This document shows positions 1-10,760 of a stretch of DNA of 64,000 bases, piece after piece. Position 1 is the stretch's first letter, and every line of letters starts with the position of its first letter. This stretch comes from Melanocharis versteri (lineage: Eukaryota; Chordata; Aves; Passeriformes; Melanocharitidae): assembly GCA_013397845.1 (NCBI GenBank), contig VZTG01009179.1, forward strand, positions 872,073 to 936,072. The letters are read 5' to 3'. The notes beneath the pieces are model-generated. The model was given only the letters and a program-made list of their open reading frames with translations, was not told the DNA's origin and did no database searches. Made by a program: the position numbers and the translations under genes.

Positions 1-1519
1 TAGCACGAGACCATCCCAGGACCTCCCATGCCCTTATCTCTCTGCATGCTCATCCATCATCTTCCAGTTGTTGAGACTCCGAGATAGTTATTTGGCTTGT
101 AGAGCACCAAGCTCTTTGCTTATCTCCTTCCTACGTCTGTTCTCTACACTTCCAGGCAACCTGGTAAGGAGACCTGCATTTCCCTGAGAACAAAAGTTGA
201 GGCTCTTAAGCCACTTATCTGGAGCAAACTGCTGTAACTCTCTTGTCGTGGCTGATACCGGGCTTTATTTGGGGAGGCAGATCCGAGCCCAGGCAGTCTG
301 GGCTTGGTCTGCCTGCGTTTTGGAGGCCTGCGAGGGCTCCTCTGAAAGCCTGTAAAGAAGTTTACCTCCCCCCCCACTCTCCACACTGGGAACCAGCACT
401 GCTGGAACACAGCCATCCATCCTCAGCAGGCTGCCCCTCGTCCCTTCCTTTGGTACTGATTACAACCAGAAGGATTCTCCCAAAATGAGCAGCAGGGAAA
501 ACTAATCCCCCAACGTCCCCACAGGCAGCCTGCCTTCCTCCACACCCTGCCCTCACACCAACTGCAAACACGGTGCCCAAGCACCCACCTGAGGGGCTTT
601 AAATGAAAAATAATTCCGTGCCACGATTTTCCTGACTCAGGAAAGGCATTGCCACACCTGTTGTATTGCAGAACTGCTTTCTTTGCAGGCAAAGAGGATG
701 GAGAACCATGTTTTCCTTCCACAGGAGACAGAATGAGTCGTGCAGCTCCTGTCAAGCCAAGTGGCTCCAAGACATGGGCTGGGTGCTTGTCACCTCAGGT
801 GTAGGGCTTTCAGCTGAAGGCATCCCTTGGTGATTAAAAGGTCACCAGAGGCAGCTGGAGTTTTTCTCTACCTATTGTAAAGGCTGCTGTAAAAATACAT
901 AAGGAATAAATGCCGGACAGGTGCTTGAATATATGGAGATTCCCATGGCAGCAGCTGTGGATTATGGTCCTGTAATTCCTCTGAGGGATCCTAGGGACAA
1001 CCTAACACCTGAGAAGCCCTTTATCAGCTTGGTGCAAGGACAGCCTGACCAGACTTGGGTGGAAGGGGAGGAGAGGGAGATGTCCTCCCTCCCCCTTCTG
1101 ATATATTCCTTTCCACTTCTACTTCAATAAAACAACCCGACCCGGAAGACCCTGGCATTTATTCCTCCTCTTGGGTGAACACTGACCCAGCACAGCTCCC
1201 TGGATCGTATGGATCAAACCAATGGAAAAGACACCGCCGGGTTCAGTAAGGATCCATGTTGGAACAAGCAGCCAGCTGTGAGAGCAAACGAGAAGGAGAG
1301 GACAGGTTTCTCCTGGCTTGCAGTGGGAAGGAAAGTGACGATGCTCAGGGACAGCTTGGCAGGGAGCTGGATTTGGAAAGGGGACAGAGGGAAGTTTCAC
1401 ACCGATGACGCTCGCCAGGGCTTTGCAAATGCCACGTTGGCCTTTTCAGTCTGCACAGGGAAAAGCAGTTTTCACACCTAAGAGCCTTCTTCCACAAGCT
1501 GTCTGATGGCACTTTCACA

Positions 1520-1553
1520 ATTAGCAGGCTGCTCTGAAAGGGAGCCTGCTAAT
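1520..1553. repeat. Perfect 11-bp inverted repeat
   Basis: ATTAGCAGGCT at 1520-1530 is followed by a 12-nt spacer and its exact reverse complement AGCCTGCTAAT at 1543-1553. The match stops at once outside the arms, so a stem would be only 11 bp. That is too short for a microRNA precursor. It could be a paired binding site or a chance palindrome. Confidence 0.6.
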
Positions 1554-2933
1554 CTGCTCCATCTTCTCCAGCTGAGATTCCTTCCTCACACAGTCAGTGG
1601 AGCACGGGGTTATTTTCCAACACTCGTGAGCACCAAAGATGAAGCTGAAAATTAAAATGAGCCAAAGCAGCCCCGTGCTTCCCCCCTTCCCCACCCCTTT
1701 TAATAAAGCTACTGAATATCATGTTCTCAGCATAGATTAACCTAAGCTTTGCTCCCAATTATTGTTTCACTCTCCTAAGTACAGAAGCAAGGAAGGGGCT
1801 TGACAAATGAACCCAGCTCTGCCGTTAAGCTGCACTTCCCCTTCTGCAAGTTTGTCTGAATCCTTATTGCTCAGCGAAATCCTCCCTCACACAAATCACT
1901 GGCGGTGTATTCCCAAGGCTTTTTACTGCACTCGGGACTCCAAGTCAGGGATTTTTCAACCTTTTGGTTTGTGGGGCTGTGAACCCCACGTGGTGAATTC
2001 AGACAGGTTTGCTTTGCTCTGGGTCTTGTCCCAGGCCCCTACAAAGAGCCCACAGCTCCTATGGGGTCATGCAGGACACACATGGGGACGAACTATGCTA
2101 GAAACAGGTTTTCCTTGCAGTGGAAAAGCGAGGCTGCTGCTGGAGACCGGGTCATTTGGGGACTTGCTCGTTACCACTCAGTCCTGAACATGGTGACGAA
2201 ATGAAAACAGAAAAGGGAAGAAGAAAAGGATTGCGCTGCTCAGGGCTGTGATGCCTCCAAAGCCCGGCTCTGGGGAAAGCTCTTGGTCTCTCAGACCTGC
2301 AGTGGCCTCTCTGCAGAGAGACAGCAGGGGAAAAATCCAGCCCATTGGCTCCTCCTCGCCCTTCTCCCGGCGCAAATCAAGGCAGCTGTGATTAGAGCCA
2401 GGGCAGGAGAGGGGAATGTTAAGGGATGGAGGGATCCCACGCTTTCCCCCGCTGGCGTGTCAGGCTAATCAGATCCACCAGCTCCTCTCGACTCTCCGAA
2501 CACTGCCCGTGCTCTCCCTGGAGCTCAGCTTTGATTCCCAAGCCTGCGGTGCTGTAGGAACAAGTCTCAGCTGGTTTCACAGCCCGGCCTGAGGTTTAGG
2601 TCAGGAGTGGCTGTTCAGATCCGTGAGGCTGACCCCCTGCCTCGTGTGTTTGCTGCACGAGCTGGGAGCTGCACTCGGAATGGCCGTGATCTGCTCCTTC
2701 CATTTGCAGGCACCGCACCGGGCGAGACAGGGGGTTGATTGCGGCTGCTCACAGCAGATGTAGGACTCCAGCGTGGCAGGAGCGCTCCTCGGGAAACCAA
2801 AGGATAGGGAAAATACAAGTACGACATCACGGCAAATTAGCCCCATCATCCTTAAAGGCTGATACACAAGTGCATTCCCAGATGTACCACACCTTCGGCA
2901 GGCAGGCGAGGGATGGCCCTGAGCCAGGTGTCT

Positions 2934-3073
2934 TAGAATCACGGAATGGCTCGAATTGGAAGGGACTCTAAAAATCATCTAATTCCACCTCCCACTACAC
3001 CAAGTTCCTCAAAGTCCCATCCAGCCTGGCATTGAACATTTCCAGGGATGGGGCAGCTACAAATTCTGCAACT
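2934..3073 (-). mobile_element. CR1 LINE fragment, 3' end, minus orientation
   Basis: Read on the plus strand it begins with AGAATCACGGAATGG, then the reverse complement of the CR1 3' region: TTGGAAGGGACTCTAAAAATC, then the CCCATCCAGCCTGGC and CATTTCCAGGGATGGGGCAG blocks. These are hallmark words of avian CR1 3' ends. It is about 140 bp, truncated at its 5' side, and diverged (for example CACTACACCAAGTTCCTC in place of the usual CACTAGACCAGGTTGCTC). It is an old, immobile copy with no coding part. Confidence 0.88.
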
Positions 3074-4872
3074 TAAGGAGAGGGAAAAGAGTTGCAGGGG
3101 CATTGGTTGTTTCCCTTGCCTAGAACAGAGGCTCTGATAGCAAAATCATGGCAGCAGCTGGATGCTTTTAGTCAGGAAAAAAGACAAGTCAGACCTTCCT
3201 GAACTTCATCCTATAGGAAAAAAAAGAAGTTGTCCATGTTCCCCTTTCTCCATCACACTCCGTGAGACCCAGGGTATGCTTTATAGATAGACTGGGGAGT
3301 GTGAAGGTGACTGTGCCTAAGAAAAACACACTTGGACACCTGATTGCTCCCTATGCCAGTAATGTGTTACTACTTTCTAAGGAGTGTTCTGCAAATTGCA
3401 TGATCCAAGTCCAGTTAAACACAGGGAGAAAGCCAGGACACGTCTGATCCCTCTTTGGACATATCCAAAGGGGTACCTCTGCAACTCATCTGCAGGTGGT
3501 AAATAAGGTGTTTGTCTCACAAGCTGCTCCAAAGTGAGCACAGCAGGGTAAATTCCAGATCAGGACTTGGTTTAGAACATTTTTCAGCCTCAGCCCTGGC
3601 AAGGAGCAGCTCTTCAGTCTCAGGTGATTTGCCAAAAGGGTCGTTTCTTACTGCTAACAAGGTAAGCAAGTGCATAAACAAGCAGCATGCGTGCCTGGTG
3701 ATGCAGGGACACTTCTCCCAGTGGAAGGATTACTTCTCCTGGATGGCACGGGCAGCCAAGGAGACAGGATATGTCCTGTCCTGCTGCTCCTTGGCTACTC
3801 CGTGAGACATCACCACATTGGCAAAGGTAGCATTCCTTACAGACCTCATCAAAAGCAGAGCATGTTTAAAGAGGAAAACATCCTGGTAATAGGCAGAACT
3901 TGCAGCCCTGAGCAGCCCATCTGAATAAATCGGTGTTGTTTGAGAGCTGCCCAAGAAGAGACTTAAAGGAAGGAAGAAGATGGCACTGTTTGTTAAAATA
4001 GGACTCTGTTCGTAACGCATCCTAAAGGATCCCCACATCCTTCAGCCAGGCCCAAACAAAACAGATTAGAGGCTTGGTTTGACTCCTGTTAAAGGCATTC
4101 TTTTCCACAGACTTCCGCGGAGCTTGAATCAGACACAAAAAGGGAGTGAGGTGTCCATACAATACCTATTCTGCAGACCCCAGGACCTCATTAGCAGAGC
4201 AGTGTAAAAAAATCACACCCCAAAACCAATGCTCTGGAAGTCAACAAATTCATTTCAAGGTGCATAAAAATGCTTCAATTTACCTCAATGTGGAGGCTTG
4301 TTTCTGATTTCAATTTGTTTATGTGGGATTTTTTTTTTAATAATATTTTTTTAACTGAATAAATGAAAACACAAGTTACTTCCTTCACTGGTGCCCTATT
4401 TCCAAAGTCAGATACAAAGCTTAGGGGAAAAAACCCTCTTGACCACCTTTCTGTGCTAAAGCTCTGTGGCCCAGGGTGGTGAGCCCAAAAGTGATGTCAG
4501 AAGGAATAAAAAGCGAAAGCAGGGCTGGGGCTTTGGGTGCCAGGATGTGGCCATTCCCAATCCCCGCTCCGTGAGTCAGCACTGGGATATTGCTGCTTTC
4601 CAGCAAAGCACCCGAAGGTAACTTGGGATGCGTCCAAGAGCTGGTTTTTAGGTGGGGCTGAGGTATTCACATGGGAAGGGGTGAGGTGATTCCCGTTTTG
4701 GCTGTGCCAATCTCTCCCCTCTCCTGTCAGCAGTGATGGTCACCTGCTTTACTACACTTGAGCCAGACAGGAGTAATTCCCTGCCCCATAACACATTGGT
4801 TTTATGAACTGTAGCAGATGTTTCAGACCACACATCACCCTGCCCTGCCCCTGCCAGAACAAAGGGAGGAAC

Positions 4873-5120
4873 ACAGAGTTGTTTCGTTTGGAAAAGCCCT
4901 CTCAGATCATCAAGTGCAAACCTTCCCCCAGCACTGCCAAGCCCACTACTGACCATGTCCCCAAATGCCACATCTACACTGCTTTAGAATCCCTCCAGCG
5001 ATGGTGACTCTACCTGAACAGCCTGTTCCAGGGCTTGACAAGCCTCTCCATGAAAAAATTCTTCCTAATATCCAAAATAAACCTCCTCTCGCACAACCTG
5101 AGGCTGGCTGCTCTCACCGT
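4873..5120 (-). mobile_element. Old diverged CR1 LINE fragment, minus orientation
   Basis: The order of words matches the reverse complement of CR1 3' sequence: TTTGGAAAAGCCCTCTCAGA, GATCATCAAGTGCAAACC, CAGCACTGCCAAGCCCAC, CCATGTCCCCAAATGCCACA, TCCAGCGATGGTGACTC, CAGCCTGTTCCAGGGCTTGA and TTCTTCCTAATATCCAAAAT. It belongs to the CR1 subfamily type reading CACTGCCAAG...ATGTCCC rather than the CCCCCTGCCATGGGCAGGG type at 51.3 kb. A short internal segment near 5012-5020, where CACTTCCCTGGG would be expected, is missing. The right boundary is uncertain. Confidence 0.82.
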
Positions 5121-5280
5121 AGCACTCCACGAAGGGTGGCTGACAGAGCAGGAGGAATTTTGTCTGGCCAAGCCGCACAGCCAAAGCTGGAGCCCAGCCA
5201 GGACAAGGGGCTCATACCTTCTCCTCCCGTTCCAGCCAGACATCCCAGGAGATCATTAACGACTGCACGTGACCGGCAGC

Positions 5281-5440
5281 AATAATTAATCACCAAAAGT
5301 TGTTATTTCTCAAAGCCAAGTCATGTTCTGTCTCCATCATGGGTTTGACAGCAGTCAGTAACAGCGCTGGCAATTAAAGTTAGGCAAGATCTGATTAACA
5401 AGATAATGTTCACTGATCATCGCGTATCTGTGTCGAGCCC
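5281..5440. promoter_or_regulatory. Candidate conserved non-coding element
   Basis: This AT-rich island carries AATAATTAATCACC at its left edge and GATTAACAAGATAATG and CACTGATCATCGCG at its right. These give TAAT homeodomain cores, a GATTAA word and a TGATCA palindrome. The edges against GC-richer filler are sharp, and the left neighbour is a CR1 remnant. Enhancer-like composition is seen directly; conservation and activity are inferred. Confidence 0.35.
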
Positions 5441-5694
5441 AACCACAGGGCTTTTTTCCCTTAGCTGGTATTTTCCACGTACCAGGAGGAACAGTCAGAT
5501 CATCAGCTCAAGACTACTTTAAGCAGCTGAACTGGGCTCCAGTTACTCCACTCCTCAGACCCCTTCAGGGGAGACAGGGATTTAGGGAATGCAGGAGTCA
5601 CTACTGCCTTGTACCCTCTCCAGCCAGCAGTGCCAGGGACTTCAGGCGCCATTCCCACAAGTCTCACCATGGCCCAGTTCAGTAACCATCCCTG

Positions 5695-5835
5695 GATTCC
5701 AATATGTAAATATAGTAAGAGGATTGCAGAGAAGAGATTTGTCTTGACGAGGAGATTAGTTTTAGGATCGAATTTGGCTAATGTGGGAAATGCTGCTGGC
5801 GAGGATGTGACCACTTCAATTAGCTCATGAGTGCT
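5695..5835. promoter_or_regulatory. Candidate conserved non-coding element with forkhead-like site
   Basis: The island contains TGTAAATA (5705-5712), a forkhead-type core, followed by GGAGATTAGTTTTAGGATCG, TTTGGCTAATGTGGG and TCAATTAGCTCATGAG. The mix of TAAT cores and low repeat content resembles vertebrate developmental enhancers. It lies in GC-richer surroundings. Function is inferred only. Confidence 0.33.
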
Positions 5836-6280
5836 TTTCTGCATCTCTGCTCCCACGCCAGGCAGAGCTGGCAAAGGGGAGCTGGAGAGATGCTGAACTC
5901 TGAAGGGAAGGGCAGCACAAGCAGCCCCTGCTCACCGAGAGGTGTTTCAGCACTGAACCAGCAGCCCTCAGCTGAGCATTTCCGTGCGGTGCCTGCGCAT
6001 TTCCCAAGCACAGTGCTCCCACACCTCCTCCTGAACTCCAGTGCCCTGCTCCTCCTTGTTCCCTGAGCTCGGTTGTCTCCGGGGAGCTGGCTGCACGTGG
6101 TGCTGCCAGCTGTGCCACAAGGGCACTGGGACAGGAGGGAAGGGATTGCACAGGTCAGAGCAGGAATCCACTGCCAGCACTTTGCAGCCTCCCCCATCAC
6201 CCTGGGCCAGGCTGTTCAGTGAGCAACGTGCGCCCCACCATCACAAATACAATCTTTTCTCCAGAAATTAAAAATAAATA

Positions 6281-6303
6281 CATCTCAATAAGGGATTGAG
6301 ATG
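6281..6303. repeat. Perfect 9-bp hairpin with 5-nt loop
   Basis: CATCTCAAT (6281-6289), loop AAGGG, then exact reverse complement ATTGAGATG (6295-6303). The upstream AAATTAAAAATAAATA is A-rich. On the plus strand the stem is not followed by a T-run, and the context is eukaryotic, so it is not a terminator. Confidence 0.6.
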
Positions 6304-7060
6304 CTCCTAAGGGAAGCAGAAATAAGGAAAAAGCCATCTGCATCAGAAGGTTCTCAGAGAGAAGAAGCCGAAGTGAGAATCCCTCCATGCATTAACTGTT
6401 AGTGCAAGGTCACTTTGGTGCGTGGAGTGCTGAGAGATGCAGGACTTCCATTCAGGAAGCTCTGATATTCCACCAAACCTTTAATCACCTGCCTGTGTCT
6501 CCTTGCAGGGAAATGGGCAGCAGCCACCAGCTTGTATTTTGAGGGGGCAATGCAAGGGGCACCTGCAGGCATTCCAGCCAGGAGTTGCATCCAGCGCCGC
6601 ACCGCTGAACGCTCACAGGGAGTTTGCACAGCCTTCTTCCTTCAACACCTTTAATGAGACTCAAGCCAAAGCAGTTCCTTTGCCACTTTGTAGCCCAGCT
6701 CCTGCTCATCCCAGGTTTAATCCCACCATCTGCCTCCTCCAGATGCCCAGGATCCCAGCATAAAGCACCTCTCTGGCCTTGGAGGGGTTACCCACTCCAG
6801 GCTCCCTAGTTCAGGCAAATCCAAAGACCTTGGAGACATAAAAGGCTTCCTGACCAGGACAGCCCCAGGATCTTCTTCCTCAGCATGTGTCCAACCTGCT
6901 CCTCCATTCAGCCTGGCTAAGGTAAAGCAGGAGGCTCTTGGGCCACCAGGGAAAGCCCAAAATCTTTATTTCAAAGCCTGAGGAATCTCAGAGGGAAAAG
7001 ATTAGGGCAGGGCTCGGCTTTTTGTTCAACGTGTGCTGACTATGCCCTGCAGTATGGGAC

Positions 7061-7385
7061 TTCTAGACCAATTTGGAATATTATAATAGTGCCTTTGTGC
7101 CATTTGAAACCAAATCAAAGAAAATGTTCATAAATAGCCTGTGTTAAAGATGGATCCATTTATTTTTTCCCATCCAATTTCCATTCCTTCCCTTTGCCGC
7201 ATTTGCTAATTATCCAGTATGCATTTGCTTAAAGAAAGCATTTTTCTAGCCTTCACAATCCATCTTCCCATCCTAATGGATCTTGTGGTAAAGTCATTAC
7301 AGAGACTTTATGAAATCACAGTTATTTCCATGACAACAGTGATGTAATAAAGGTGGGATTATGACATTACTGCAAGATCGAGCTG
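7061..7385. promoter_or_regulatory. Candidate conserved non-coding element, long AT-rich island
   Basis: About 320 bp of AT-rich sequence contains many motif-like words: GGAATATTATAATAGTGCC, AACCAAATCAAAGAAAATG, CATTTGCTAATTATCC, TATGCATTTGCTTAAAG, then TGATGTAATAAAGG and TTATGACATTACTGC. The two ATTTGC half-octamers, a CAAAG TCF-like core and CRE/ATF-like TGATGTAAT or TGACATTA words fit a composite enhancer. It is among the longer uninterrupted islands of the window. It has no coding potential and no transposon signature. Confidence 0.4.
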
Positions 7386-8659
7386 AAGGACAGGATGGAT
7401 TTGTTTACCCCAGACAGGGCAAGGAAGAGACTTCATTCACCCAGTGTTTCTAAAAATGCCTTACGGTCTGCTAATGGAAGGGACGTTTTATATCTGATTT
7501 TTTATTTTCTTTTGTTCTACACTTATTTATGAGGGCTCCTTTCCAAGCGCACGTAGTTCAGTAAGTCTGAGAGGAGCAGCCTTGCTGAGGATTTACTCAC
7601 CCATCCCTGTGAAGGGAAAGATCATCCCTTCAAGTCTCATGGCTCTTGCCTTTCCTGAAAGACATCAATGCCTGCTAGGGAAGGGTTTTCCACCAGTTTA
7701 AAGGACCAGCAGGACTGAATTTTCCCCTTTCAAGGGTGGCTGATCTAAGCTGCTTTCTCTTCCAACATTTTAATCAAGAAATCACCTGCCGATGGATCAC
7801 AGCATGAATTGGCTCCCCATGAAATTTGGTTTGAAAGTGGCATTAAAACCCCTTTCTTCTCCTTCAGGGAAACAAAACCAGCCTGGGTCTGCCCAGCAAA
7901 TTCCAAGCCAAAACCCATTTTTCTCTCAAACCCAGACATACCAGTAAAGTCCCTCTTGAAGTGATTTTTAGCTCGCTTGCTCTTGAGCAATCACAGAATA
8001 AACTTACGTGAAAATGACACAGCAATTCCTAAAGGATCAGAGCATGGAATGCCATGAGACAGCTTTGAAGATAGCTGGGGTTTCTGGTTTGTTTTTCGCA
8101 AGGAGAAAAGATGAATATTTCATACAATACATGGTTCAAAAGTTGATTAATGTTTCAGTGTGTGGAGAACCAAGCTCAAGAGACAAGTTTCCTCATGTAA
8201 AATTCTTTAAGCTGGCAGCAGGACGTGTATGGCCACCTTCTCCCAGGGTGTATTTTGTTTAACCCCCTTCAAAACCACTCCTGCCAGTGGCTTGCTGCTC
8301 TGAGAGTGTGGTTAGTTCAGGGCTTGACCTACAAGCGTGGGGTGGCCCTGCTTTGGTGTCCCCAGCTCCCTGCCCTCTGTCACTACAGCTGGGCTGAGGA
8401 TTGGGATGGTCCACAACACTTCTCCTGCCCTATTCCTGCTTGACCAACGGGATGTTATCAGGCATCCTCTCTGCTTCCTTCCGAGCTGGTGAGGAGCTGT
8501 GACCCCAGCACATCTGATATATAAACATACAGAGGAGAGCCCAAAGCTCCCCTGCCTCAAGTCCAGCCTGAAGCAGCTGCTTCAGCTGGTCCTGCCCCAA
8601 TTCCCGCTCCTCTAAGCCTTCCCAGTATCTCTTCATTGACAGAAGGGAAACACCGTAGG

Positions 8660-9010
8660 GCCGCACAGACGTGTTAATGAAACGTGAATTATTAACTGCA
8701 GCATGCTAAGGGAGATAGAAGGGGGGATGACATTTTGCCATTAATATGTAAAATGGGCACCTCTCCCTCCTTTTGCTGGAGGGGGAGAGCAGACTCCAGC
8801 TTGTGTCCCATTCCAGGGCCAGGATGGGTAATGAGATAACACGATTGCTGTGTCTCTCGCCCTTTTTCTTTCTTTCTTCCGTGATAAAAGGACAGAGGGA
8901 AATGCACACAATTAAAAGGAGGATTCCAATCGGCCCGGAGAGATTCAATGAATAATAATGGACCTCCAGCTGCTAATGTGCTTAAGGACTTCCAAGTCTC
9001 AAGTGCCTAA
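8660..9010. promoter_or_regulatory. Candidate conserved non-coding element pair
   Basis: Two AT-rich clusters flank a T/C-rich middle. The left one has TGTTAATGAAACGTGAATTA, TTAACTGCAGCATGC and GCCATTAATATGTAAAATGG. The right one has GGGTAATGAGATAACACG, ACACAATTAAAAGGAGG, TCAATGAATAATAATGG and GCTGCTAATGTGCTTAAGG. TAAT cores recur throughout, and a GATAA word is present. The texture is enhancer-like; this could be two independent elements. Confidence 0.38.
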
Positions 9011-10358
9011 CCAGCTTAAGGGTCCGTACCACAGACTTCATTTCTATCCGTAAATGGGAAAGGCGGGAGCAGGAGGGGGGAGTCCTGCCCCTGATTACAG
9101 ATGGGATCATCACTGAGCCCTTCACGAGGACGATGTGACAGCAGCAAAAGAGTGAAGTCAATTTAACAGCGCCCTCAAAGCCAACAACAAGTGAGGGGTG
9201 AGGAAGGTCCTCTCTTAACAACCCCTGTGTGTCACCTTCACTTGCAGTCACCCCAAAATACCTCAGAAGGGAGTCCAAGATGCTGCTAGAAGAAAAGCAG
9301 CTTCCTCTGTGCAGCTCCTGGTGAGGGGAAGGTCTCCACCATGGTGTGACCTGCAGTGCCTGCTCCTCTCCCACACCTCCCCTGCAGAAGGGACAGGAGA
9401 TGTACCACATGGACGACAGCCAAAGCCACATCAAAATGTCCACCTGGAGATTATCAGAGGGGTTTTTTTTCTGGCACTTCCCTTGTTGTTTTCTCTCTCC
9501 CATTAATGCTTCTCTCTCTCTCTTTCACAATCCATTAAATTTCCCCCTGCAGTCTCCCTTCGTGGGCCCCCCTGACCAAGACAGCCTCCTCTCCTTGACC
9601 CTCTCAGGTTTCTACCACGCTCATAAATTTCCATGGAGGATCAAGGAAAAGACTTGCAGAGGAGGAAGAGCAAGAGACAACGCAGAAAGCACTGTCCCAG
9701 CCTTGAGCTCTCCATGAAGTTGTGCCCCCCTCCTCCCCATCTGAAGGTTATAGGGTAACTATCACAGATTCAGGGAATAGCAGCTTCAGAGGCTGGCAAC
9801 GGGATGATCAAAGGAACAAGGAATGTTAGTTAGGTAAGGGCTCCTCAGCCGCAGAAAGGGATACGACAGAGATCTGAGAATCACAAGAAAAGCTGTTTCC
9901 ATCTCTCCCAGAGCAAGGACTGGGGGCATCAGAGGAAACTCACCAGTTCAGAACAAACGAAATGAGCTATTTTTGTACCCAGCCTGCCTCTATGCCATGG
10001 GACTCCTCAACAGAGGAACTGTGCCTGCCTGGAGCTCAGAAGGGTTCATAAAAAAAATCTGGGTTTTATTGCTGAGAACTTGCGTGCGGAAGCTGTTATG
10101 TTCAAAAACATCGCTTGCGGGTGAGGAGGTCCCTGATCTACAAACCACAGGAGGCTGGGGAAATATTCCAGAGAATCCCCACTGCTGGTGACCCTGCACT
10201 TACACGGGTTTCCAGGAACACGCCGTTGCCAGAATCAGAGACAGGATCTTGTGTTTAGGGGAGGCCTGGTCTGACCCCACACAACTGCTATCGTGCCTTC
10301 ACACCTCGCTAGCTCCAGACAACACATCCCCTCTCCTCCAGCTTTGGGGGAAACCTGC

Positions 10359-10640
10359 CGGATCCGTAGGCAACGGCAAGATGTCACACGGAGCAGGAAG
10401 ACGGATCGGAGTTTAACGGGAATAGCTGCTGGCAGCGGGGACGGCGGAGGGAACGGTTGCATAAGCCGGCACTGGAGACTCCCGGTCCCTGGCACGGGAG
10501 GCAGGTACAGCACTCGACACAAAAGAGCTGAAAGAGAGAAGTTGTATAAGGTCGGCCACGTGTCAGCCCTACACGGCTGAATCATGCAAGTTTAAAGCCT
10601 TCAAAGCAGGATAAGATCTCGGCGCAGCCACGTGCGCGCT
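10359..10640. promoter_or_regulatory. Small CpG-dense patch with two CACGTG boxes
   Basis: I count about 22 CpG dinucleotides in roughly 280 bp by hand, against strong CpG depletion in most of the window. The observed/expected ratio is therefore near 1 at about 57% GC. Two palindromic E-boxes CACGTG lie at 10557-10562 and 10629-10634, exactly 72 bp apart. No transcript can be attached: downstream open frames are not recognisable. This could be an orphan CpG island (enhancer or lncRNA promoter) or simply an undermethylated enhancer. Confidence 0.4.
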
Positions 10641-10689
10641 CCTTCCTTCAACCTGAGGTTGGGAAAACAACAGGAGAGCGCAAGTGAAA

Positions 10690-10760
10690 GCAGAACAGAG
10701 TAATTAGCTAATTAGGGGAGCTGACTAATCAGCTAATTTACAAAGGTTTCTCATTATTAT
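10690..10760. promoter_or_regulatory. Homeodomain palindrome cluster
   Basis: TAATTAGCTAATTA at 10701-10714 is a perfect 14-bp palindrome made of two TAATTA sites. It is followed closely by AGCTGACTAATCAGCTAATT, itself nearly palindromic. Six TAAT/ATTA cores fall in about 45 bp, just to the right of the CpG-dense patch. The arrangement suits paired or dimeric homeodomain binding; this is inferred from sequence alone. Confidence 0.42.

Larger units (their letters stand above)
1..5280. other. Non-coding block: filler plus two CR1 fragments
   Basis: No gene is supported here. Open frames on both strands are short and overlap each other without any recognisable domain. The stretch is mixed-composition filler with a C8 run near 366-373, one exact 11-bp inverted repeat (1520-1553), and two minus-oriented CR1 fragments listed separately. 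An A/T-rich patch at about 4200-4400 (poly-T and TAATAATATT words) could be a degraded regulatory element, but I see no organised motif set in it. Confidence 0.6.
5281..10340. other. Non-coding block with several AT-rich islands
   Basis: No gene is supported. Filler rich in CAGC/CTCC words is interrupted by four compact AT-rich islands, annotated separately (5281-5440, 5695-5835, 7061-7385, 8660-9010), and by a 9-bp hairpin at 6281-6303. A short TC run lies at 9511-9523. From about 9,030 to 10,340 I see no further repeat or organised motif cluster. Confidence 0.55.

Noticed and set aside
1925..2010. Segment with TTTTTCAACCTTTTGGTTTG suspected of being an old DNA-transposon or retroposon end
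   Set aside because: I could not match it to a family with confidence, and no target-site duplication or terminal repeat is visible.
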